A DNA stretch of 64,000 nucleotides from Herbiconiux oxytropis (GCF_024979315.1 NZ_JANLCK010000004.1:248001-312000), one strand, 5' to 3'; counted from the first letter of the stretch, positions 45,181 to 55,447 are shown. Notes: generated by a model from the letters alone, not told the origin. Made by a program: numbers and translations.

Positions 45181-46472
45181 CGGAGCCTCCAGCCCTCCGG
45201 CAGCGACCGGGCTCCCGCGGCCGCACGCGATCGGGCCGTGCGGATGCGCCCGCCGACGGCATGCTCACCCAGCTGGTGCGCGCCCGCAGGATGGGCCCGC
45301 GCGCGGTCGACGAGGTGCGCCAGAACATCGAGCGCGATTCGCGCCTGGGGCTCGGCTACCTCGGGATCGGCGCCGTGATCGTCGGGCTCATCCTGATCTG
45401 CCGCGGTCTCGTGTCGCTCGGCTGGACCTGGCAGGTCAACGACGGGCGGGTGCTGTCGGTCATCGCCTGGGTGATGGTGATCGCCGCCTTCGCCTCCGCC
45501 GTGCTGCTCGCCCGCCGCCGCCGGGGCAACCTCCCGCGTTCGGCCTTCGCCCTCGTGCTCGCGGTGGACGTCCTCGCCCTCGTCCTCGACGAGATCGCTC
45601 TCCTGCAGAGCGACGGACTCAGCTACGGAACGGTCGGCATCGGCGTGGGCGCCACACTGCTCGCGAGCGTGACCTTCCGGCCGGCCACCGACGTGCTGAT
45701 CGCCGTGAGCGTGCTGACCGGGCTCTCGCTCGCCTCGATCGTCTGGTTCGCCATCGCCGTGCCGGGCAGCGCGGGTGTCGCGATCGGCCAGCTCATGCTG
45801 ACGGTCGTGCCGGTCTACGCCGGCATCGTCGTGGTGCGCTCGTTCGGCAACCTGGTGCAGCGCGAACTCGACCGCACGGTCGCCGAGAGCACGATCGGCG
45901 CGCCGCGCTACGGGCTCGGCCTCCTCGCCTCGTCGGAGCTCGCCCGCCTCGACCTCGCGGCGGAGGAGCTCCTGCAGGACGTCGCGACCGACCGGGTGCC
46001 CCTGCCGCTCGACAAGGAGCTCGCCGGCACCGCCTCGAGCCTCGCCACCGACCTCAGGCGGCTGCTCGTGGCCGGGCGGCGGGAGACCTGGCTGCACCAC
46101 GCCATCGCGGAATCGGAGTACCTCGGCCCCGTCGTGACCCTGAGCGATCCCGACGGTCTCGCCGGCTACCTCGAGCCCGTGCAGCGCGACGGCCTGCTCT
46201 CGGCGATCTGGCTGATCGTCGACGAGTCCGGTCGTTCGACCCCCACCATCGACCTCGAGATCGGCCGACCGGGTTCCGTGGGACAGGCGCGCGTCGACGA
46301 TAGGATGGTGCTCCCGATAGCCATCTCGATCGGCGGGATATCCCGTCGCCGCATCGATCCGGCCGTCTGGTCTGCTTTGTCCCGAGTCGGACAGTACTCG
46401 CTGGAGACCCGCACGGGCCGCCTCCGGGTCAGCGTCGACGCCCATGTCATCGTGCCGGACGCCTCGCGCTGA
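45177..46472 (+). CDS. Membrane protein, probable pseudokinase paralogue of the preceding kinase
   Basis: A 431-residue protein with about six hydrophobic segments (60-220) after a basic Arg/Gly-rich N-terminus. The C-terminal 210 residues follow the same layout as the upstream kinase, but the DHp-like helix reads LGLLASSELARLDLAAEELL where the kinase has LLHDTVLATLTLLA, so the His is gone. The later region (YLEPVQRDGLLSAIWLIVDE) lacks the N box and G boxes. It likely cannot bind ATP or phosphorylate. The ATG overlaps the kinase stop by 4 bp. Confidence 0.7.
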   Translation: MTEPPALRQRPGSRGRTRSGRADAPADGMLTQLVRARRMGPRAVDEVRQNIERDSRLGLGYLGIGAVIVGLILICRGLVSLGWTWQVNDGRVLSVIAWVMVIAAFASAVLLARRRRGNLPRSAFALVLAVDVLALVLDEIALLQSDGLSYGTVGIGVGATLLASVTFRPATDVLIAVSVLTGLSLASIVWFAIAVPGSAGVAIGQLMLTVVPVYAGIVVVRSFGNLVQRELDRTVAESTIGAPRYGLGLLASSELARLDLAAEELLQDVATDRVPLPLDKELAGTASSLATDLRRLLVAGRRETWLHHAIAESEYLGPVVTLSDPDGLAGYLEPVQRDGLLSAIWLIVDESGRSTPTIDLEIGRPGSVGQARVDDRMVLPIAISIGGISRRRIDPAVWSALSRVGQYSLETRTGRLRVSVDAHVIVPDASR

Positions 46473-46492
46473 TCCGGCCGGAAGGAGCACCC

Positions 46493-47200
46493 GTGTCGAT
46501 CACCCGCGAGCCGATCCGCTTGGCCATCGTCGACGACCACCGCATGCTGCTGGGGGCTCTCACCGAGTGGATCCGCGGCGCCGCCGATGACATCAGCATG
46601 GTCGCCGCCGTCACCACGTGGCCCGAGCTGCTCACGCACCCGGAGTTCCCGGTCGACGTGGTGCTGCTCGACCTCGACCTGAAGGACAATCTGCCGGTCT
46701 CGGTCAAGCTGCGGGCGCTCAAGTCGGCCGGAGTCAAGACGGTGCTCATGAGCACCTACTCCGAGCCCGTCGTGGTGCGCGAGGCCATCGCGGCCGGAGC
46801 ACTCGGCTACCTCGTCAAGAGCGAGGAGGCCGACATGATCGTCGAGGCCATCCGCGCGGCCTCGGCCGGCGACAGCTTCATCTCGACCGAGCTCGACCTC
46901 GCCCTCGCCGCCGACGACCTCGAGTCGGCCCCTCGCCTGAGCGCGCAGGAGCGTCGGGTGATGGCGCTCTACGGCGGCGGCGAGCCCGTGAAGCAGGTGG
47001 CCAAGGCGCTCGACATCTCGGAGGAGACGGCCAAGTCGTACCTCAAGCGCATCCGCGAGAAGTACCGCCTGGTCGGGATCGACGTGGGCACGAAGGTGGC
47101 CCTGCGCAAACGCGCCATCCAGGACGGCCTGCTGCCGCGCGACGAGTACCTCGGCAACCAGAGCGCCGACGACTTCGAAGACGACGTGCTGCCGAGCTGA
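46493..47200 (+). CDS. LuxR/NarL-family response regulator
   Basis: A 235-residue response regulator. The receiver phosphoacceptor is Asp60 in VDVVLLDLDLKDNLP, with the early acidic pair in LAIVDDHRMLL and the Lys in LGYLVKSEEAD. The output domain (LSAQERRVMALYGGG, VAKALDISEETAKSYLKRIREKY) is a LuxR-type HTH. It starts with GTG and has GGAAGGAG upstream. It is the third gene of the kinase operon; promoters under its control are not evident here. Confidence 0.93.
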   Translation: MSITREPIRLAIVDDHRMLLGALTEWIRGAADDISMVAAVTTWPELLTHPEFPVDVVLLDLDLKDNLPVSVKLRALKSAGVKTVLMSTYSEPVVVREAIAAGALGYLVKSEEADMIVEAIRAASAGDSFISTELDLALAADDLESAPRLSAQERRVMALYGGGEPVKQVAKALDISEETAKSYLKRIREKYRLVGIDVGTKVALRKRAIQDGLLPRDEYLGNQSADDFEDDVLPS

Positions 47201-47226
47201 GCTGAGCGGCAGGGCGAGGCCGGGCG

Positions 47227-47547
47227 CTAGGGCTGGGCCTGGGAGCGCTCGTCGAGCGCCGCCTCGAGCCGCTCGACCTTGCCTGTCAGTTCGCCCGACC
47301 GGCCGGGACGGATGTCGGCCTTCAGCACGAGCGACACCCGCGGTCCGTAGGCCTGCACGGCCAGGGTGGCGCGCTTGACGACGTCGAAGACCTCGTCCCA
47401 CTCCCCTTCGATGGTCGTGAACATCGAGTCGGTGGAGTTCGGAAGCCCGGAGGCCCGCACGACCTCCACGGCCGCGGCCACCGCGTCGTGCACGCTAGCG
47501 TCGGGAGAGGTGCCCCCGGAGGGTGCCACCGAAAAGGCCACCAGCAT
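47227..47547 (-). CDS. Thiamine-binding protein family (UPF0045 / MTH1187-YkoF type)
   Basis: A 106-residue protein matching the MTH1187/UPF0045 family, a ferredoxin-like fold that binds thiamine or related pyrimidines (MLVAFSVAPSGGT at the start and SMFTTIEGEWDEVFDVVK in the middle). The family is small, cytoplasmic and of unsettled role. Its first 53 bp overlap the end of the glycosyltransferase gene in another frame on the same strand, so translation may be coupled. Confidence 0.85.
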   Translation of the reverse strand: MLVAFSVAPSGGTSPDASVHDAVAAAVEVVRASGLPNSTDSMFTTIEGEWDEVFDVVKRATLAVQAYGPRVSLVLKADIRPGRSGELTGKVERLEAALDERSQAQP

Positions 47548-48787
47548 GTTCGTCTCCTCGCGTCGTGGTCCTCCTACTCTTCCACAGCATCCGGATCGCG
47601 ATCACGAGGAGCGCGACGCTCAGCACGTTGCGGATCGTGAGCACGACGAGCATGAGCGGGTCGAGGTAGAGCAGCCAGTCGTAGGCGATCGGGTAGATCA
47701 CCTGGGTGAGCCCGCCCATCACGAGCGCCATCAGCGCCGGCAGCTGGAACCGCCTGCCCTGCGTGACCAGGCCCAGGATGACGGGGGCCGCGAGCCACAC
47801 CATGAACTGCGGCGAGCCCACCTTGTTGAACACGATGAGCGCCATCACGAGGGCGAGCGAGAGCGGCGGCAGCACCGCGGTGGGTGAGGTCCCGGAGGCG
47901 ACGACGACGACGGCCAGGGCGAGCACCGCCGCGACGGCGACCACGAGCAGCGGCGTCATCACGGCCGCAGCCGCCTCGCTGCCGGGCCCGGTGACCTGGA
48001 AGGTGAGGATGTCGAAGTCGTAGTAGACCCGGCTCGGATCGGCGATGCGCGCCATCCACATCCAGATCGTCGACACGGGCGACTCCACCTGGAGCCCGCG
48101 CCCCGTCTGCTCGGTCACGAAGCTGAAGACGTTGAGGCCGGAGCCGAACGCGAGGGCGCCGGCAGCGACCGCCACGAGGGTGCTCGCCGCGGCGATCGCG
48201 AGCCTCAGCCGGCGGCGCACCGCGACCACGCAGGCGGCGATCAGCACGGCGGGCCACACCTTCACCCAGGTGGCGAGGGCGAGCAGCACGCCGGCGACCA
48301 CCGGCCGGTTGCGGGCGAGCAGGAGGCCGACGATCGCGAGGTCGACCGTGAACACGTCGATGCGCCCCACCGCGACGGGGCCGACGAGCAGCAGGAAGAC
48401 GATCCACCACCAGGCGGCCACGATCCGGAGGCCGCCCGCGGCACGGGTGGGCCCGGCACCGGCGAGCAGGAAGGCGAATACCGCGGCGTCGGCCATCGTG
48501 ACGATGAGCATCCACCCCACCCCGTAGAGCGCAGGTCCCAGCACGAGCGAGGCGAGCATGGGGAGGAAGGCGAGGACGGGATAGACCCAGGGTCCGTCGA
48601 TACCGAGGCGGTAGCCGTCGAGGGACTGCTGCACCCACGGCAGGTAGACGTTCGTGACGTCTCCGAACGGCAGTCCCGGGTGCGTGAGGCCCACGGCGCC
48701 GAGCCAGACGTGCGCGGCGAGGAAGACGATCCACAGGATCACGGGCGAGCCGGCGAGTCGACGCACGTGATTCTGCACGACGGTCAT
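47495..48787 (-). CDS. GT87-like polytopic glycosyltransferase (DUF2029 family)
   Basis: A 430-residue integral membrane protein with about ten hydrophobic helices. The N-terminal loop PFGDVTNVYLPWVQQSLDG holds an acidic residue typical of GT-C glycosyltransferases, and VGPVAVGRIDVFTVDLAIVG and TWVKVWPAVLIAA fit the GT87 (polyprenol-phosphomannose-dependent mannosyltransferase) family. Substrate inferred by family only. The C-terminal 50 residues (RMLWKSRRTTTRGDE) are basic and cytoplasmic. It is divergent from YceI. Confidence 0.8.
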   Translation of the reverse strand: MTVVQNHVRRLAGSPVILWIVFLAAHVWLGAVGLTHPGLPFGDVTNVYLPWVQQSLDGYRLGIDGPWVYPVLAFLPMLASLVLGPALYGVGWMLIVTMADAAVFAFLLAGAGPTRAAGGLRIVAAWWWIVFLLLVGPVAVGRIDVFTVDLAIVGLLLARNRPVVAGVLLALATWVKVWPAVLIAACVVAVRRRLRLAIAAASTLVAVAAGALAFGSGLNVFSFVTEQTGRGLQVESPVSTIWMWMARIADPSRVYYDFDILTFQVTGPGSEAAAAVMTPLLVVAVAAVLALAVVVVASGTSPTAVLPPLSLALVMALIVFNKVGSPQFMVWLAAPVILGLVTQGRRFQLPALMALVMGGLTQVIYPIAYDWLLYLDPLMLVVLTIRNVLSVALLVIAIRMLWKSRRTTTRGDEHAGGLFGGTLRGHLSRR

Positions 48788-48890
48788 CCTATTGCCCGCT
48801 CATTCCCAGCCGGCGACCACCTTGCTTTGTTCTACTGGTGAAGACGCCCCGCCGCGCCCCGATCCGGGCCGCCCCGACAGGAAGATCCGA

Positions 48891-49580
48891 GTGAACAAGC
48901 CTGCCAAGTACGCTGTCGCCCTCGTGGCGGCGGTCGTCGCCGTCGGTGCCGTCGCCGTCGTGGCGGTCCCCATCCTCGCCCGCGGGAGTCTGCAGAGCTC
49001 CGCAGCGTCTCAGCGCGTGGTTCCGACCGTCATGGCGGTGCCTGAGAACGCCGTCGCGACCCCCACCGCCACGACCTGGCGGCTCGGTCCAGACTCGAGC
49101 GTGGGCTACCGCATGAGCACGGTCGACGGGCTCGAGGTCTCCGGCAGCACCACCGAGATCGAGGGCGTCATCAGCCGCGCGGGCGAGACCGTGACCGACG
49201 CCGAGTTCATGCTCGACCTGTCGAGCCTCGTGAGCGAGGGCGACGCCCGCACGATGCTGCTGCAGGCCCTCGTGGCCGCGACCGGCGGCAACTCCACGGC
49301 ATCGTTCGTGCTCACCGAGCCGATCGACCTCACGAGCGCGACCACCACCGTCGACGGCGAGGAGGTCGTGCCGATCACCGGTGTGCTCACCGTGCGCGGC
49401 GTGAGCAACGAGGTGCACGCGGATGCGACGGTCGACTTCGGCGACACCCGCGGCACGGTCACGGCCAGCATCCCCATCGACCTCGCGTCGTACGGGATCT
49501 CGCTCGTGGGATTCGGCGTGGTGCAGGTCGAGGACATCGCCTACATCGACATCGATCTCGAGGCGCAGCCCGGGCGCTGA
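48891..49580 (+). CDS. YceI-family lipocalin-like protein
   Basis: A 229-residue protein with a membrane anchor at residues 8-29 (VALVAAVVAVGAVAVVAVPIL) and an extracytoplasmic YceI beta-barrel (TWRLGPDSSVGYRM, then FVLTEPIDLTS, ITGVLTVRGVSNEVHA). YceI proteins bind isoprenoid quinones or amides in the periplasm of other bacteria; the ligand here is unknown. The GTG at 48891 has AGGAAG 7-8 nt upstream and is preferred over an ATG 99 nt earlier. Confidence 0.87.
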   Translation: MNKPAKYAVALVAAVVAVGAVAVVAVPILARGSLQSSAASQRVVPTVMAVPENAVATPTATTWRLGPDSSVGYRMSTVDGLEVSGSTTEIEGVISRAGETVTDAEFMLDLSSLVSEGDARTMLLQALVAATGGNSTASFVLTEPIDLTSATTTVDGEEVVPITGVLTVRGVSNEVHADATVDFGDTRGTVTASIPIDLASYGISLVGFGVVQVEDIAYIDIDLEAQPGR

Positions 49581-49603
49581 CGTCCTGCGCGGGATCGGCC
49601 GGC

Positions 49604-50482
49604 TCAGCCGAGCAGCCTCGCGATGATCCTGGGCACCGCCCTGGCGATGTCGAGCGCGGGCACGGGGCCCCCGTCGGCGGCCAGTTCGGCGGCTCGGGCG
49701 TGCACCCAGGCTCCCGTGGCGGCGATGGCCACGAGCCGCGCGGGCTCCTCGAGCACCGCCTCGGACTGCGCGGCCACGAGCGCGCCCACGATGCCTCCCA
49801 GCACGTCGCCCGAGCCGGCCGTGGCCGCCCAGCTCGTGGGCGCCTCCACCCGCGCGGCGACCGGCACGTCGCTCGGCGCCGCCATCGAGCTGGGGGCCGC
49901 GACGTGGGTGATCCGCCCCTTCAGCAGCACCACGCAGCCCGAGAGGTCAGCGGCGCGCTGGGCGGACGAGGCCGGGTCGACCCGCACGCTCGCGCGGTCG
50001 GTCCGCACCCCGAACGCGGCGAGCAGGGTCGTGAGTTCGCCCGCGTGCGGGGTGAGCACGGTCGCCGCCGGCGCCCGAGGCGCGAGATCGAGGGCTCCCG
50101 CGTCGAGCACGAGCGGCACGCCGTCGCCGAGGGCGTGCTCGATCCGCTTCCTGGCCGCGTCGTCGCGCTCCGCCGCGTCGGTCCCCGAGCCGATCAGCCA
50201 AGCCTGCACACGGCCCGGCTTGGTCACGGCCTCCGGGCGCGCGCTCAGCACGAGGTCGCTCGGCCGCTCGTCACCGAGGTAGCGCACCATACCGGCGCCG
50301 GCGCGCACCGCGGCCTCCACGCCGAGAACGGCGGCACCGGGGTAGCTCGCCGATCCGGTGACCACCCCGAGCACACCCCGGGTGTACTTGTCGTCGTCGG
50401 CCCGTGGCGCCCGCACCCAGGCCGACGCCTCGAGTTCGTCCCACCCCCGCCAGGACACCGCGGAACCCTCGTCGCTCGCCAT
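49604..50482 (-). CDS. nnrD: ADP-dependent NAD(P)H-hydrate dehydratase
   Basis: A 292-residue YjeF C-domain enzyme that dehydrates the damaged cofactor NAD(P)HX. The ATP/ADP-binding motif TAGSGDVLGGIVGAL and the earlier KYTRGVLGVVTGSASYPGA are diagnostic. The N-terminal epimerase (NnrE) domain is absent, so this is a stand-alone dehydratase. It is divergent from an old-yellow-enzyme gene with 18 bp between starts, which suggests linked redox roles. Confidence 0.93.
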   Translation of the reverse strand: MASDEGSAVSWRGWDELEASAWVRAPRADDDKYTRGVLGVVTGSASYPGAAVLGVEAAVRAGAGMVRYLGDERPSDLVLSARPEAVTKPGRVQAWLIGSGTDAAERDDAARKRIEHALGDGVPLVLDAGALDLAPRAPAATVLTPHAGELTTLLAAFGVRTDRASVRVDPASSAQRAADLSGCVVLLKGRITHVAAPSSMAAPSDVPVAARVEAPTSWAATAGSGDVLGGIVGALVAAQSEAVLEEPARLVAIAATGAWVHARAAELAADGGPVPALDIARAVPRIIARLLG

Positions 50483-50487
50483 GCCCT

Positions 50488-50494
50488 CAGAATA
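50488..50494. promoter_or_regulatory. Overlapping divergent -10 elements of nnrD and the OYE gene
   Basis: On the minus strand TATTCT (50489-50494) lies 6 nt before the nnrD ATG. On the plus strand CAGAAT (50488-50493) lies 7 nt before the OYE GTG at 50501. Their hexamers overlap, so polymerase cannot use both at once. Both genes look leaderless. Confidence 0.4.
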
Positions 50495-50500
50495 GAACGC

Positions 50501-51589
<1,089 letters not shown>

Positions 51590-51628
51590 CGGGGCGGAGC
51601 CCGGCGGGGTCGCACGGCCGCAGCGCGG

Positions 51629-52663
51629 CTAACGCCTGGTGGCGTCCTCGACCTCGCCCACGAGCTCCTCGATGATGTCTTCGAGGAAGAGCACGCCCGT
51701 GGTGCGGCCGGATTCCGAGAAGGCCCTGGCGAGGTGCGCACCGCTCTTGCGCATGGCGGCCAGCGCGTCCTCGAGATCGGTCTTCTCATAGAGCGAGGGC
51801 AGCTGACGGATGCGCTTGGCCGGGATCGGGTCGTCGAACTCGTCGTCGTCGAGGTCGATCACGTCCTTCAGGTGCACGTAGCCTGCCGGCAGTCCGTCCT
51901 GGTCGAGCAGCACGTACCGCGAGAAGCCGTGCTTGGCGACGGCCCGCTCGACATCGGCGGGAGTCGCCCCCGCAGGAAGGCTCACGAGCGACTCGAGCGG
52001 CAGCGCGACCTCCTCGACGCGCTTCGAGGTGAACTCGAAGGCGGCGGTGAGTGTGCCCGTCGTGTCCGAGAGCATGCCCTCCCGCTGCGACTGCTCCACG
52101 ATCGTCGACACCTCGTCGAGCGTGAAGGCGCTGGCGGCCTCGCTCTTGGGCTCCACCCTGAACAGCCTCAGCACGCCGTTCGCCGTCGCGTTCAGCGCCA
52201 CGATCACGAACCGGAACACGCGGGCGACGCCCACCAAGGGTGTCGCGAGCAGCAGCACCGCGCGGTCGGGCACCGAGAACGAGATGTTCTTCGGCACCAT
52301 CTCACCGAGCACCACGTGCAGGAACGACACGAGCACGAGCGTGATGATGAAGCCCACCGTTCCCACGGCCTCCTCGGGCAGCCCCGTCAGGTGCAGCGGG
52401 CCCTCGAGCAGGTGGTGGATGGCGGGCTCGGAGACGTTGAGGATGAGCAGGGAGCAGACGGTGATGCCCAGCTGGGTGGTGGCGAGCATGAGCGTGGCGT
52501 GCTCCATGGCCCAGAGCGCCGTCTTGGCGCTCGCCTTCCCCTGCTCGGCGAGCGGTTCGATCTGCGAGCGGCGCGCCGAGATCACGGCGAACTCCGCGGC
52601 CACGAAGAAGGCGTTGCCGGCCAGCAGCACGACGAGCCAGACGATCCCGAGCCAGTCAGACAT
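51629..52663 (-). CDS. CNNM/CorC-HlyC family membrane protein (second copy)
   Basis: A 344-residue protein with an N-terminal DUF21 membrane domain (FVAAEFAVISARRSQIE, LGEMVPKNISFSVPD) followed by a CBS pair (residues about 205-340, e.g. GFSRYVLLDQDGLPAGYV). It lacks the C-terminal CorC_HlyC domain seen in full-length members. Such proteins are linked to Mg export or resistance. The ATG at 52663 overlaps the upstream paralogue's stop by 8 bp; the two likely work as a pair. Confidence 0.88.
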   Translation of the reverse strand: MSDWLGIVWLVVLLAGNAFFVAAEFAVISARRSQIEPLAEQGKASAKTALWAMEHATLMLATTQLGITVCSLLILNVSEPAIHHLLEGPLHLTGLPEEAVGTVGFIITLVLVSFLHVVLGEMVPKNISFSVPDRAVLLLATPLVGVARVFRFVIVALNATANGVLRLFRVEPKSEAASAFTLDEVSTIVEQSQREGMLSDTTGTLTAAFEFTSKRVEEVALPLESLVSLPAGATPADVERAVAKHGFSRYVLLDQDGLPAGYVHLKDVIDLDDDEFDDPIPAKRIRQLPSLYEKTDLEDALAAMRKSGAHLARAFSESGRTTGVLFLEDIIEELVGEVEDATRR

Positions 52664-53969
52664 CTGCGGCCTCCTCCTCGGCGGGGATGTAGCGGAGGCG
52701 GTCGATCCGGCGGCCGTCGAGGCGCTCCACGCGGAGCGCACCGCCCGGCAGGCCGACCTGGTCGCCGACGGCGGGGAGGCGGCCGAGCTCGCTCATCACG
52801 AAGCCGGCGACGGTCTCGTACGGACCGTCCTCCGGCACCGCGATCCCGGCCTGGTCGGCGAGCTCGTCGGGCCGGAGCATGCCGGGGAAGGTGGTGTCGC
52901 CGCGGCTGTGCACCACGCCGGCGCGGGTTCGGTCGTGCTCGTCGACGAGCTCCCCCACGAGCTCCTCCACCAGATCCTCGAGGGTCACGACACCCGCGGT
53001 GCCGCCGTACTCGTCCATCACCACGGCCATCTGGTATCCGCGACCGCGGAGTTCTCCGAGCAGCACGTCGAGCGCCATCGTCTCCGGAACCCGGATTGTC
53101 TCGGTCATGATCGCGGTCACGGGCACGTCTGCGCGGCGGTCGCGCGGGATCGACACCGCCTGCTTCACGTGCACGAGCCCCACGATGTCATCGATGTCGT
53201 CATCGATCACGGGGAAGCGGGAGTGGCCCGTCGAGCGGGCGAGGCCCAGCACGGTCGTCGCGGTGTCGTCGCGCTTGACGCTCACGATGCGGGGTCTCGG
53301 CGTCATGGCATCCGAGGCGTCGTGAGAGGCGAACAGCAGTGTGCGGTTGAGCAGGGTGGCGGTGTCGACCTCGAGGGTGCCCTCGAGCGCCGAACGCCTG
53401 ACGAGCGAGGAGAGCTCCTCGGCGGTGCGCGCTCCTGAGAGCTCCTCCTTCGGCTCGATGCCGATGAGCCGCAGCAGGGCGTTCGCGCTGTTGTTGAGAA
53501 GGGCCACGGCCGGCCGGAAGACCATGGTGAAGGCGAGCTGGAACGGCACCACGATGCGGGCGGTCTTCAGCGGCAGGGCGAGTGCGAAGTTCTTGGGCAC
53601 GAGCTCACCGATGATCATCGACAAGAGGGTCGCGAAGACGATGCCGATCGTGGCGCTGAGCGGAGGCACGAGGCCCTCCGGCAGACCGATCGCGAGGAAC
53701 GGCTCGCGCAGCAGGCTCGAGATGGCCGGCTCCATGGTGTAGCCCGTGAGGAGGGTGGTGAGGGTGATGCCCAGTTGAGCGCTCGAGAGGTGGGTGGAGG
53801 TGTGCTTCAGCGCCGAGATGGTCGGCGTGAGGCCCTTCTCACCGCGAGCGGTGCGCGCCTCGAGATCCGACCGGTCGAGGTTGACGAGCGAGAACTCGCT
53901 CGCGACGAAGAGGCCGGTGCCCACTGTGAGCAGGAGACCGACCCCCACCATGATCCACTCGAAGAGCAC
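52656..53969 (-). CDS. CNNM/CorC-HlyC family membrane protein (first copy)
   Basis: A 437-residue protein: DUF21 membrane domain (VASEFSLVNLDRSDLE, GELVPKNFALALPL), a CBS pair (TPRPRIVSVKRDDTATTV, MDEYGGTAGVVTLEDLVEEL) and the C-terminal CorC_HlyC domain. The preserved DEYGG and ELVGE segments are typical. It lies 19 nt after guaB1, and this guaB1-CBS-CBS order is known from mycobacteria (Rv1843c-Rv1842c-Rv1841c). Likely a cation (Mg/Co) transport-related protein. Confidence 0.9.
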   Translation of the reverse strand: MLFEWIMVGVGLLLTVGTGLFVASEFSLVNLDRSDLEARTARGEKGLTPTISALKHTSTHLSSAQLGITLTTLLTGYTMEPAISSLLREPFLAIGLPEGLVPPLSATIGIVFATLLSMIIGELVPKNFALALPLKTARIVVPFQLAFTMVFRPAVALLNNSANALLRLIGIEPKEELSGARTAEELSSLVRRSALEGTLEVDTATLLNRTLLFASHDASDAMTPRPRIVSVKRDDTATTVLGLARSTGHSRFPVIDDDIDDIVGLVHVKQAVSIPRDRRADVPVTAIMTETIRVPETMALDVLLGELRGRGYQMAVVMDEYGGTAGVVTLEDLVEELVGELVDEHDRTRAGVVHSRGDTTFPGMLRPDELADQAGIAVPEDGPYETVAGFVMSELGRLPAVGDQVGLPGGALRVERLDGRRIDRLRYIPAEEEAADV

Positions 53970-53988
53970 CCGCTCAGTGTAGCTCCGG

Positions 53989-55440
53989 TCACCAGCTGAC
54001 CGGCAGCGCCTTGCCCTCCTCGTAGCCCGCCGCCGACTGGATGCCGACGAGGGCCCGGTCGTGGAAGCTCGCCACGTCGGCAGCCCCGGCGTAGGTGAAC
54101 GACGAGCGGACGCCGGAGGTGATCATGTCGAGGAGGTCCTCGATCGAGGGCCGCAGCGGATCGAGGTAGATCCGGCTCGACGAGATGCCCTCGGCGAAGA
54201 GGGTCTTGCGCGCGAGCTCGTAGGCGTCCAGGCGGCCGAAGCGCTCCTGCACGGCCTTGGTCGAGGCCATCCCCCAGCTCTCCTTGTAGAGCCGGCCCTC
54301 CGCATCCGCCGCCAGCCGGCCCGGCGCCTCGACGGTGCCCGCGAACCACGAGCCGATCATGACCGAGGCGGCCCCGGCGGCGAGGGCGAGGGCGACGTCG
54401 CGCGGGTAGCGCACTCCCCCGTCGGCCCAGACGTGGGCCCCGCGCTCCTTCGCGGCCGCCGCCGTCTCGAGCACGGCGGAGAACTGCGGCCGGCCGACCG
54501 CGGTCATCATGCGGGTCGTGCACATGGCGCCCGGTCCCACGCCCACCTTCAGGATGTCGGCGCCCGCGTCGACGAGGTCGTTCACGGCCCGTGAGGTCAC
54601 CACGTTGCCGGCCACCACCGGCACGCCGAGCTTCGCCTCGCGGATGGCCTTGAGCGCGCGCAGCATCCCCTCCTGGTGGCCGTGCGCGGTGTCGACCACG
54701 AGCACGTCGACGCCTGCCGACACGAGCGCTCGGGCCTTGAGCGCGACGTCGCCGTTGATGCCCACGGCCGCGGCCACGAGGAGGCGGCCGTCGGAGTCGA
54801 CGGCGGGCCGGTAGATCGTCGCACGCAGCGCGCTCGTGCGGCTGAGGGTTCCGACGACCGCGCCGTGCCGCACGATCGGTGCGAAGTCGAGGTCGGCGGC
54901 CACCATGGCGTCGAACGCGTCCCGTGGGCCGTCGATGTCGTCGGCCGAGATGCTCGTGAGCGCCCCGTGGTGCGCCGCACCCTGCAGCAGATCGCCGAGC
55001 CGGGCGTCCGGGAGCGCCGTCGCCAGGCGCACGGCCGGGATGCAGCCCTCGTAGTGGTCGCCGTCGTGGATCACGAGTCCCTGGCCCGGCACCGCCGGCA
55101 CCTGGCGGAGCGCCTCCTCGACGGTCTGGCCTGCCTGGAAGGTGAAGGGCGTGTCGAAGGCCACCGACTGCTCCTTAACCCAGCGGATGGCGGCGTCGAG
55201 CTCCTGCAGCGGGAGATCCTGTGGCAGCACCCCCAGACCGCCGCGACGAGCGAGCGATGCCGCGAGCCTGGGCCCGGTGACCGAGTTCATGTTGGCCGAC
55301 ACGATCGGGATCGTGGCTCCGGTGCCGTCGGTCGGCGCGAGCGAGACGTCGAGCCTGCTCGTGACCGCGGAGCGGGAGGGCACGAGGAAGACGTCCGAGT
55401 AGGTCAGATCGTCGCGGGAAGGGTCACCGTAGAACTCCAT
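53989..55440 (-). CDS. guaB1: GuaB1-type GMP reductase with CBS domains (IMP dehydrogenase-related)
   Basis: A 483-residue IMPDH/GMPR-fold enzyme. The active-site loop is VGVGPGAMCTTRMMTA with its Cys, and a CBS pair sits in residues about 95-215 (TPFTFQAGQTVEEAL, DFAPIVRHGAVVGTLSR). Mycobacterial GuaB1 was shown to be a GMP reductase regulated through its CBS domains, not an IMP dehydrogenase. The ATG at 55440 is supported by TAGCGT ending 7 nt before it; a GTG 9 nt further upstream is the alternative. It leads the guaB1-CBS-CBS operon. Confidence 0.9.
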   Translation of the reverse strand: MEFYGDPSRDDLTYSDVFLVPSRSAVTSRLDVSLAPTDGTGATIPIVSANMNSVTGPRLAASLARRGGLGVLPQDLPLQELDAAIRWVKEQSVAFDTPFTFQAGQTVEEALRQVPAVPGQGLVIHDGDHYEGCIPAVRLATALPDARLGDLLQGAAHHGALTSISADDIDGPRDAFDAMVAADLDFAPIVRHGAVVGTLSRTSALRATIYRPAVDSDGRLLVAAAVGINGDVALKARALVSAGVDVLVVDTAHGHQEGMLRALKAIREAKLGVPVVAGNVVTSRAVNDLVDAGADILKVGVGPGAMCTTRMMTAVGRPQFSAVLETAAAAKERGAHVWADGGVRYPRDVALALAAGAASVMIGSWFAGTVEAPGRLAADAEGRLYKESWGMASTKAVQERFGRLDAYELARKTLFAEGISSSRIYLDPLRPSIEDLLDMITSGVRSSFTYAGAADVASFHDRALVGIQSAAGYEEGKALPVSW

Positions 55441-55447
55441 GCGACCC

